Of a stretch of 64,000 nt of DNA, positions 56,901 to 64,000 are shown in pieces. The stretch is from NCBI RefSeq assembly GCF_024763615.1, contig NC_077224.1, positions 81,168,712-81,232,711 of the forward strand. The letters are read 5' to 3'. This DNA is from Phlebotomus papatasi (Eukaryota; Arthropoda; Insecta; Diptera; Psychodidae). Below the pieces are notes generated by a model that saw only the letters and a program-made list of their open reading frames with translations, had not been told where the DNA came from and ran no database searches. The position numbers and the translations under genes were made by a program. The first letter of the stretch is position 1, and each line of letters starts with the position of its first letter.

Positions 56901-57311
56901 TTGTCGTCGTGGTAGGCTTGTCAAACCTGATGTCACTCCAGAGCCTCTTCCGTTACTCTGGTGCCCTCCGACCCCGGGACCAGCGGTTGAAGCAACAGCT
57001 TGTCCATTGTCTCGCGTAGGTCGTTTCCGGTGCAATCCGTCCGACATCCGAGGCTCTTTGTTGTGTTTTTTTGCTGACAGGTTACTGTGACAACAGGGTG
57101 CAAACCTGATGCACAGGCCTCCTTACCCAGGAGACACGGGATTTGGGGTGGTCCGCGGTTTAGTATTCACTAAGGACTTCTCGTAGACGCAAAGATGCCG
57201 ATACGTGCCTATAGCTATTTCCAAACAAACTATAGCCAGTTCTAAAACCAACTACAGCCATTCCCTATCCGCCACCTGGGACGCGCCCGATGGGTACCCC
57301 AACCACACGGG
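53962..57311 (-). mobile_element. full-length RTE-like non-LTR retrotransposon
   Basis: Oriented on the minus strand. It has a ~264-bp 5' UTR (57048-57311), one 1016-codon ORF, and a 3' UTR of only about 35 bp that ends in an ATGA tetramer run (53962-53980). It is flanked by an 18-bp direct repeat, AATTTACACACCAACATT, at 53944-53961 and 57312-57329. A single ORF of about 1000 residues, a tiny 3' UTR and a short-repeat tail are features of the RTE clade; the clade is inferred from them. An intact ORF plus perfect duplications point to recent insertion. Confidence 0.9.
53997..57047 (-). CDS. LINE endonuclease/reverse transcriptase, intact
   Basis: 1016 residues. An APE-type endonuclease domain spans about residues 50-295: TWN at 56-58, GDFNAHVG at 190-197, SIIDFVLV at 257-264 and STDHHLL at 284-290. 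The reverse transcriptase spans about 515-830: PIFKKGNKKDCSNYRGISLL at 578-597, QCGFRPGRSTTDQ at 624-636, CFIDLEKAYDRV (motif A, D660) at 657-668, GLRQGCVLSPLLF (motif B) at 716-728, LLYADDLVLF (motif C, D759-D760) at 755-764, and FKYLGVLFTSDG at 821-832. The C-terminus carries SQLRWYGHVQRM and a basic RPRGRPRTRW segment. The endonuclease lacks the usual Glu of the E-T motif: GVSSTKQRG stands at 82-90. No stops or frameshifts. It would act in target-primed reverse transcription. Confidence 0.95.
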   Translation of the reverse strand: MSDGLHRKRPTRDNGQAVASTAGPGVGGHQSNGRGSGVTSGLTSLPRRQRHFRMATWNIFSLTGKHQELKSEAKRFQLDIIGVSSTKQRGSGTVDLEEGWQLFLSGVAPEMSAQAGVGILTSPRLSDRVCDVWTHSGRVMGIKIKLERSSLAVLQVYAPNASSEYPAFLDEVEEVLNKASSEADSVVLFGDFNAHVGVDSETWRGVIGKNGDKSENPNGKMLLDFCAIKGYSIMNTFFQHKEIHKYTWEDTKRGLKSIIDFVLVPGVDRRIVQDVRVFNSAELSTDHHLLFAKINLNEDPPALPKGKSKVLKCIRWESLKKKDVEEKFVKGIQERFEQIPQSPSDIEAEWACFQTAILASATEACGVKRINVTNNVKRSSWWGTPGVKEAVGEKKKAYKLYIQRKDSDSRDRYVEARKAAKLAVKAAREEAWKKFGEKLELDYRSANKTFWQTVRRLRGKKSNSIQGVTSKEGNLLTKEEEVLNRWKEYFSELLNPQQGTDDDVPRSKGREESSPSESEVLYAISKLKDGKAAGIDEIRPEMLKLMGIAGVNWLTRVFKVAWQSGRAPKDWQVGVIVPIFKKGNKKDCSNYRGISLLSLPGKVYAKILERRCREIVEPRLGEEQCGFRPGRSTTDQLFTLRMIVEKAWEYAIPLYACFIDLEKAYDRVPREQLWDVLHEYGLDEELVGAIQSLYRDCSSCVRVNGSKSEGFQVSVGLRQGCVLSPLLFIIYMDKIMERSRGRNAIRIGDFRVSHLLYADDLVLFGSSEEELQRTLDRFVNVCAETGMKVNVGKSEVMVISRQSVKCTLHVSGDSLTQVEKFKYLGVLFTSDGRMEAELSSRIGQASAVMRELGRSVLRKVELSRSAKLSVFKAVFIPILTYGHEIWVMTERVRSRVQAAEMRYLRAVKGITRRDRVRNVAVREELRIEELLLRVERSQLRWYGHVQRMNEERFPRKAMQAIVRRLRPRGRPRTRWLNQIQNLALERLGIEPEHLPEVAEDRQAWAARLDVMGPRPQ

Positions 57312-57449
57312 AATTTACACACCAACATTTTCTTTTTTATTACAAGTTGGATTTGTAATAAAAAGAAAATGTTGGTGTGTAAATTAGTAGACCCCGGATA
57401 ATACATTAAGTATTTATTAGGAACTTAATAAGTTCTTAAGTCAATGATT

Positions 57450-60400
57450 TAATTTTAGGGAATTGTAAGACATATAATAGAAAAACTAATATGGCATAAC
57501 TCCGCATTTATACTAAGGGTTACCGATGCATCCAGGCCACAATTGGGCCCCGTATGCTTCGCCACTCCTACTTAATCATATCTCCCGATTCGGGGAGTTG
57601 CTACTGTCAAAGGAATCCATCTCCGTGTTTATTTGGATCAGTGACAGTGAATATTCGTATCGACTGAAGTACCACTTTCATGTCGAAGCACGTTCTCGTA
57701 CCAGCCTTTATTGTTTAGGCGGTCTACTTTTTTGCTAATGTGCTGGCATTACTATTCATTCATTCACTGGACAAATTTAAAACCGATATGGCATGAGAAA
57801 TTTTTTTCGTCTGCTGCTCAGCTTTGAACACCAGACCTCACAGTCTTGGAGACACTACTGATTCACTGATTCACTTGAGGCTCTGTATTCAGTGTTTACA
57901 CTATAAGTACCTAATTAAGTCCTCTGTAAAAGTAGTTATTTAAGTAGTTTGTATTAAGTGAATAAAAATTATATTTACAAAATACTTAAGGACTTTCGAC
58001 AAAGGACTTTTTAAGTAGTTGCCCTCATGCTTATAATAATATTTTTTATTTCGCGAAAAAAACTTTAAAAAAATAACACTTTTGAACTATTTGGTAGATG
58101 AATGTGTTGTTACCAGACCTGCAAAGTTACTTGTGAACCGATTGTGACAAATTTGGGCATTTTAGAAAGGTTTTGCAAATATCTACAAATTCTTATTAAA
58201 TCGAAATTTTGCCGATTCAGTGTGAAAGGACTTGTATCAATCTTCTTGGTGTCATCACTTCTTAGTACAATATCTCCAATTTTATCTTCGAGATTCCTAT
58301 CTGTTTTAATAAGAGCTCAATAAATTCATGTCAATCTCTGTCCTTCAACTATGTCAAATTTTGTACATCAGAATGGTTCAAGGTATCTAAAATAGGGATC
58401 TAGATAAATGAGCTTTACTTGACTTCAAAAAGAAAATTGGACAAAATTAATGGCCCCTATCAGAGACTAAATAAAAAACTGTTTAATTCCATTAAAAAAG
58501 AAAAGAGAGAATACCACACAAAATAAACTTGAAGAAAAAGCATAATGTTCACGTTGTAAGAGAAAATGTTTTTTTTTGTCTTTCCCTCCATTCTTGTGTT
58601 TATAGTAAACTCTTTTGAAATTCATTACTAAACTCATCACTCTCAATTTACATAATAAGTATGTTTCTGTTGGAAATTCTGTTGGAAATACAGTTGGAAC
58701 CATAGGGTGGTTTACAGTGCTATATATGTATTCTTTTCTGCGTGAGGTATTATGCTATTGACATTGTAGTATAGAGTACGTGTACATAGTCAGGAGGAGA
58801 TGGCAAATTTGTAATCGAAAGACGCAAAGGCGAGCACCTAACAATTTTCAAAGAAATTACTCGAAGAGGGAAAGTTCCTCTCAAGGGAATACGGTTCGTG
58901 GCATCGAAGGTATTGTCATAAAAAATCAGAACGTTCAGAATTTTGTGGTGGAATGAAAATTCATGGAATTTCCACTTGAGAAAAAGATCTCTGAAAAAAG
59001 GGAGAAAGTGAATTTGCCAAATATATTGGAAATAGTGCTGACTTGGTAGACTGTCTGTACAGAAGAGAATAGAATATAAAAGAAGTCATAGATAGGAATA
59101 ATATTCACTTCCTCAGTATCCGATTCGGAAAAGTAAATTTAGTCATTCAAATTTTCCACCATGCGCTCCTGCACGTGATTGTAATTTATTCGCAAATTTA
59201 ATTGATATGCGTGTCTCGTGCAAATTATATCTTGAATTTAATTAAGTGTTTAATCCCAAGAGCAATTGTTGATCCTTTCTATGCTGTATGAAGTGTTTAA
59301 TGAATTCAGAGGTAAAATTACAATGATGGATGAAGGCTCTAAGTCGAAATTGTGGCTCATCAAAAATGTAATAGACTTCCCAGTGGAAAGTCCCTAATTA
59401 CTGTATATTAATCCTAATATCAAACATCATTTATTCATGTCTGCATTTTGTGTTTGGAAACATCCGGAAAGTATCAATCGTCAAACAGAAAATAAATAAA
59501 GAAGGCAAAAGCCTCAATGCACTCAGAAAATTAGGTTAGTAAACAAGAAAAATGATTGAATAAAAAATATGTAGTCATAATTTTAAATAAAACTACAAAT
59601 TATTTAAAGACTGCAAGAACTAAGGCAATTTCCAGGTAATATATACTTAATGTATATGAAATAACAAACATAATAAAATGTATGTGAAATCTTAGAAAGA
59701 AGAAGATATTGAATAGAGGCCAGTAGAGTAATTCTGTAAAGTATGACAATGTCATATGACAAATTTAAATTTTGTTATGTGGTAAATTCGTAAAAAATAA
59801 TTTGAAATTCAAATCATATCAGTTTGTAAAAGCTTCATAAAGCTCTTTGTAATGACTATACGATGCTATCCGGAGGCCGGAAGGTCTACTTTAGAAACCG
59901 GAGATAAGGGACCCTTATAAGATCACCTTTAGACAAACCGGGTTGGTTCTTTATGAGATCGCTCACGGACAAGCCAGGGTAAACCTACAGAGTTTTGGCC
60001 AAGGTTTTGGCTTCCCAAACTCCAAACTTTATGTAAAACGGAGAGCGAAATAATTCAATCTCTTAGTAACAATTGTATGCGCGTTGCTCGCAAGAATTAT
60101 ACCCTAAAAGTGAAAAATTGCTTTCTTGTGGAAAACCGCAACAATACATTGCAAAGAGCGCTATAAGATCATGAATCACCTCAAAATTTAAAAAAAAATC
60201 CGAGTACTTAATTTTGAATTATTTACTAGATATGAAATAGCAATTTATGTACTCAACGAAATCATACCGTCCTTAATTAAATAGGGGTACTTTTGAAATA
60301 GGGCAACTTTGAAATGCATCTTTTTCTCGCTTACTTTTAATTGGACCTGAATCCCATTATAATTTTATGATAAAATGCCTTTGGATACACAATTGGTGAT

Positions 60401-60628
60401 TGATGTTCCTTGTTTCTAGATTTTAGGACCTAAAAACTATTTATAATTCTTCTCCCGAAGTTTGCGATAATTTTCTTCACTCTAACAATCAGTTCTCAAA
60501 AAAGCACTACAGTGGATAAAGGGTTACGCATAAAAGTTTATTGCAAAAGATTAGATTCAGCAAAACTGATTTATTAAAAATCAGCAATATACTTTCAGTA
60601 ATGTCTCTGGAGCAGCTTTCTAAGAAAG
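57450..60628. other. no gene recognised
   Basis: AT-rich with short frames only. Near 60288, TAGGGGTACTTTTGAAATAG followed by GGGCAACTTTGAAATG looks like one end of a TA-type MITE with a repeated word, but a partner end was not found. Confidence 0.4.
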
Positions 60629-61238
60629 AGATGGCAAAGTGTCCCAGCTTTGCGAAATGCTCGAACTTACGAGGTAGAGCTTTCGAGGAATTAGGTTTTA
60701 GCATGATCTTTTGATGCATACTAGTAATTATTGTTTTAAAAACCTTTCCGAAAACTCTAAATTTATACGCTTCAAAAATAGACCATTGAACTTTGATTTT
60801 CAAAAAATAAAGATGGCGATTGGACTACTTCTAAAACATATCCGAAAATCATTGAGAAAGCTTGGGCCAATTTTGAGAAAAACCGAAAAAAACATGATTT
60901 TAGAGAATTTAACTTATTGGGGATGTAAAATTATTCAAAAATCGATATTTAACCGGTTTATTACCGATGAAGACCAATGCAGCCGGGTTCGAAATTTCAA
61001 TACCTTTCCAAAAAATCCAAATTTAATCAAATCGGTTGAAAAAGGAGCCCAGTAAATTGGTTGACCTTAGACCTTCAATAATTCAAAATGGCGCATTTTC
61101 CGGTGATAGGTATGTTTGGACGAAATGTTCGCCTGGACTACCTCTAAAACATTTCCGAAAATCATTGAAAAAGCGTAAATTTAGAAATGAAAATCGTGTC
61201 AACTATTCTAGGCAATCGGTTGACCAAGGTTAGGTTTA
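60629..61238 (+). repeat. dispersed repeat R, long copy
   Basis: Starts with GATGGCAAAGTGTCCCAGCT, as at 13.9 kb, and runs through ATTCAAAAATCGATATTTAA, CAGCCGGGTTCGAAATTTCA, AAATCGGTTGAAAAAGG and CGCCTGGACTACCTCTAAAA. The 114-codon frame at 60711-61055 follows the repeat and is not supported as a gene. Confidence 0.7.
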
Positions 61239-61405
61239 TGTCTATGTTCCGAAAAGGTCTTGGTATCAACTATAACATACTAAAATTCCAGCCCAATCGG
61301 ATGAGCTTTATATTTTGACAGTTATTCAAAATGGTGAATAGAAACGCCAAAACAAGATAGCGACCACGCCATCTTGTAGATCTCGAGCATCTTACCCTTA
61401 GATGT
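61239..61405 (+). repeat. single arm of the 22900-23670 inverted-repeat family
   Basis: TTCCGAAAAGGTCTTGGTAT, CAGTTATTCAAAATGG and CCATCTTGTAGATCTCGAGC match the 23.5-kb arm. It directly abuts repeat R, suggesting R and this family may be parts of one larger element. Confidence 0.65.
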
Positions 61406-61789
61406 AAAGATCTTCTGGAACAGAAGGTCTTTAAATCTAACGTCTTTACATCTTCACTGACTGAACAGAAATAATTTCACTCATTCACCTGGTCCACTAC
61501 TTTTTGGCATCTCCTTAGCCGGCGTCGTCTCAAACACACTCCTTCCGCTTAGTCTTCAATTTTAAATGGAACGATTAGGATTTTAACGATTTAAATTACA
61601 CGATTGTCATATCTGGAATACGTTTATATCAAAAATGTAGGTTATGTAAAAACTTTGATATTAAGAATTGGTGTTATTTCATAAAATTTGTTGCTTTTTA
61701 CTTAGTTTCTTTATTTTATTTAAATATTTAAACTTGGATAATTTCTTTTTAATATTACCGTATTAATATTTAAAAAACAAAAATTACGC
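61406..61789. other. no gene recognised
   Basis: Nothing identifiable. Confidence 0.4.
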
Positions 61790-62345
61790 GAAAAAATTCG
61801 CGCCCCGCGAAATTTCGCGAAAAAATACACGTTCCCCAAAAATCTGCGACAAACTACGCGCCCCGCGAAAATCCGGAAAAAATACGCGCCCCGCGAAAAT
61901 CCGGAAAAAATACGCGCCTCGCGAAAATCCGGAAAAAATACGCGCGCCGCGAAAATTCGCGCCCCGCGAAAATCCGCGGAAAACTTCTCGCCCCGCGAAA
62001 ATCCGCGAAAAAATACGCTCACCGCGAAAATTCGTGCCCCGCAAAAATCCGCAGAAAACTTCTCGCCCCGCGAAAATCCGCGAAAAAATACGCGCCCAGC
62101 GGAAATCCGCAAAAGAATTTGCGCTATGCGAGAAATATTCGCGCCCCTTGAACATCCGCGAAAAAATATGCGCCCCGCGAAAATCCGCAAAAATAACGCG
62201 CCACGCAAAAATCCGGAAAAAATTCGGGCCCCTGCATAGATCCGCGAAAAAGTACGCGCTCTGCGAAAATCAGCGAAAAAAATCGCGCTCCGCAAAAATA
62301 TGAGAAAAAATCGCGCCCCGCGAAAATCCGTGATTTTCGCGGGGA
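61790..62345. repeat. 28-bp tandem array rich in CGCG
   Basis: Units of the form CCCCGCGAAAATCCG(C)G then AAAAAATACGCG repeat about 18 times with drift. It is GC/CpG-rich against a strongly AT-rich background. Long frames occur on both strands (up to 191 codons, with repeated GRVFFRGFSRG-like text); they come from the array and are not genes. Confidence 0.9.
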
Positions 62346-62498
62346 TTTTTTAATCCAAAACGTGATTTTTAACCGATTTGGAATCGGTTTTTCAAAAAGC
62401 AAATACCACAGAAATCGTTGTACACGCTAGTAAATAAATTTTAAAAAATTATCAGGATATCTCTTTCTAAACCAGAGATATTGGATAAATCGCGTAAT

Positions 62499-63011
62499 GT
62501 CCTGGACATACTTACGACTAAAGTCCAGAGACGACTAAACTCATTCATAGCCAAGTCAGTTCCCGACACACTACAAACGAGGCTTAACGTTTACTGGCAC
62601 TCACAAAACATAACTTTCGTAGGTTTTTATGCAGATATTTCTACTGAAATGCAATAGTACTCCTTTGAAAATGAAACTACTTTTAAATTTATTTCACAAT
62701 TCACCTATAACAACAAGAATTATTCACTAAAATCGCCAAAATTGGCTTAAGTCGCGAGTTATCTTCCACCTCGCAAATAATTGTAATCAACAATAATTAT
62801 TGCACGTGAACTGAGACATGAATTTACAAATAGTTTCATTTTCAAAGGAGTATTAGTGCATTTCAGTAGAAATATCTGCATAAAAACCCAGGAAAGTTAT
62901 GTTTTCTGGATACCAGTGAATGCTAATCCTCATTTGTAGTCTGTCAGGAACTGACTTGGCTATGAACTAGCTTAGTCGTCTCTGGACTTTAGTCGTAAGT
63001 GTGTCTAGGGC
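62499..63011. mobile_element. 513-bp foldback element, GCCCTAGACACACTTACGAC family, copy 3
   Basis: The left end GTCCTGGACATACTTACGAC faces the reverse complement of the right end GCCCTAGACACACTTACGAC. The arms remain complementary for about 220 bp (GCCAAGTCAGTTCC, TATGCAGATATTTCTACTGA, GAAACTA). It is much longer than the two other copies but shares their ends. Confidence 0.8.
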
Positions 63012-63590
63012 TTAAGATATGAAACAATATTTCTTTAATCCGAATTAAAACGTACTAAAAATTTAGGAAACAGTTACTGTGATTAGGAATTAGGTTATTA
63101 AAACGATTCTGATTTTTCTCAGTATAAAAGCCATGCAGAAATGCGGGAAAAGCAACAAGACACAGACGTTATTTTCCTCAAAATTTTACAGTCACAAAAT
63201 TAACCCCATGAGGGCGAAAAGTCGATATGATTGTGTATCCAGATGAAACGAAATTATATTTTCCTTAGCCTTTAAAAATCAAAAAATATTGCTCTGAAAG
63301 CCAAAAAGTTTTCTCATTTCGCAATATTTATTCAAAATCATTGGTAAAAATCAATAGATACAAATTTGATGGAGTGTTGTTGATACAACGTAATCAAGAA
63401 GAGCCAATATCACAATCCCAAGTGAGTTACTTTGGTGGGATAACGCGATAAGCTTAATTGAGTTTGGAAGAAATAATCATCATACTTGAGACAGGGGGAA
63501 ATCATCTAACACTTCATCCAAAAGTAAATATGGAAAAGACATAATACAAATACAATTCATTCTTATCTGCTGAAAAAGCTCTCGTACCAA
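63012..63590. other. intergenic sequence downstream of the maltase gene
   Basis: AT-rich; no gene or paired repeat recognised. Confidence 0.4.
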
Positions 63591-63596
63591 TTTATT
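63591..63596 (-). terminator. poly(A) signal AATAAA for the maltase gene
   Basis: AATAAA on the minus strand, 61 bp past the stop codon. Another AATAAA overlaps the stop itself (63653-63658). Which one is used is not known. Confidence 0.5.
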
Positions 63597-63656
63597 TACA
63601 CAATCATGTACGTTAGTCTATAAATTAATGTAACTCCATAAATCAAATGTCATTTA

Positions 63657-64000
63657 TTAAAGAAATAGAAATTTAACGACGACAGTGAAGATTAAAGTGA
63701 TGGATACGAGTAATCTTTCGCAGCCTGAATGAAGAATTATGACATCGTGTGGACCAACGATGAGTGCTGTCGGATCGATTGTTCCGGATGGCTTGGAACC
63801 AGAACTGTACGAGAGAGCTACACTTGTTTCTTCGACGTTATCGAAGCTCTGGGTCAAATCGACAGTGTATGCGGTGCTAGCAAAGTTAATGACGAAGAGA
63901 TAATTGGTGTCAGTATCGGAAATTTTTGTCCGGCGATACGCAAAGATGTTATCATTGGCCATGACCTTTGATTCATAAGCTCCGTAGACGAGGGTAGAGG
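63657..64000 (-). CDS. alpha-glucosidase (maltase), C-terminal part, partial
   Basis: The frame enters from the right edge and stops at TAA (63657-63659), giving 114 codons. The reading STLVYGAYESKVMANDNIFA, followed by YRR, then NYLFVINFAS and DPTALIVGPHDVIILHSG, has the layout of the C-terminal beta-sandwich of insect GH13 maltases: a Y-x-R strand, a V-x-NF strand, and a final L-x-P-x-x-x-x-IL strand. These enzymes cleave terminal alpha-1,4-glucose from sugars, usually in the gut or saliva. The last ~18 residues are hydrophobic (LLVSITLIFTVVVKFLFL) after a small-residue SGC, which fits a GPI-anchor signal. The catalytic residues lie outside the window. Confidence 0.75.
   Translation of the reverse strand, partial: STLVYGAYESKVMANDNIFAYRRTKISDTDTNYLFVINFASTAYTVDLTQSFDNVEETSVALSYSSGSKPSGTIDPTALIVGPHDVIILHSGCERLLVSITLIFTVVVKFLFL

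Larger units (their letters stand above)
53881..57449. mobile_element. ~200-bp palindromic MITE split by a LINE
   Basis: The left arm (53881-53961) begins AATCATTGACTTAAGAACTT; the right arm (57352-57449) is its complement, ending in GTCAATGATT. Without the LINE and one target duplication the element is 201 bp, with arms of about 97 bp around a 6-bp centre (GTTGGA, 57346-57351). The arms differ at only a few places, so this MITE is young or maintained. Confidence 0.85.

Noticed and set aside
56362..57090. 242-codon plus-strand frame
   Set aside because: It is the shadow of the endonuclease region of the LINE ORF on the opposite strand.
60711..61055. 114-codon plus frame
   Set aside because: It follows dispersed repeat R, whose other copies carry stops at the same places.
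61720..62402. Frames of 191, 123, 92 and 89 codons on both strands
   Set aside because: They are translations of the 28-bp tandem array.

Overview
The window is AT-rich, intron/intergenic-type DNA from an animal nuclear genome. It is most likely an insect, and a lower (nematoceran) fly is my best guess. The clues are the insect-maltase-like reading frame at the right edge, splice-type signals, and the very dense load of miniature inverted-repeat elements (MITEs). Nothing looks bacterial: there are no operons, and nearly all open frames of 60-130 codons look like chance or fall inside repeats. Species assignment is inference.

Genes are few. (1) The right edge (63657-64000, minus) holds the C-terminal exon of an alpha-glucosidase (maltase, GH13) with a hydrophobic tail that could be a GPI-anchor signal. 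(2) Around 40.0-41.7 kb a less AT-rich block looks like the 5' end of a plus-strand gene. It has a short ATG exon ending in a donor at 41210/41211 and a separate 80-codon exon at 41462-41702 ending in a strong donor; I do not recognise the protein. (3) At the left edge a 68-codon open frame (2-208, plus) may be a terminal exon. (4) 53997-57047 (minus) is an intact 1016-codon endonuclease/reverse transcriptase of an apparently full-length non-LTR retrotransposon.

Most of the rest is mobile DNA. I could delimit more than twenty inverted-repeat elements by matching both ends, and many have clear target duplications (TA, TWA or TTAA). Several are nested. A three-level nest lies at 1137-2776. Two copies of a 407-bp TWA-flanked element each sit inside another MITE (5086-5710, 13281-13871). 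The full-length LINE sits in one arm of a 200-bp palindromic MITE with an 18-bp target duplication. Broken LINE tails lie at 31.7-33.7 kb. Two unrelated arrays with a period near 160 bp occur at 9.0-11.5 kb and 39.2-39.98 kb; the first is enclosed by 28-bp terminal inverted repeats. Further simple arrays lie at 36.66-37.62, 52.55-52.82 and 61.79-62.34 kb. An unnamed dispersed repeat (called R here) recurs at 13.9-15.8, 18.1-18.5, 34.4-35.1, 43.1-44.5 and 60.6-61.2 kb.

The most interesting candidate for something undescribed is a set of TA-flanked MITE families that share a short outer terminus of the GGG(T/G)AAAGTG type. Each family carries its own word, repeated just inside the ends and sometimes internally. 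The 2.77-kb element that encloses a satellite array is a second candidate.
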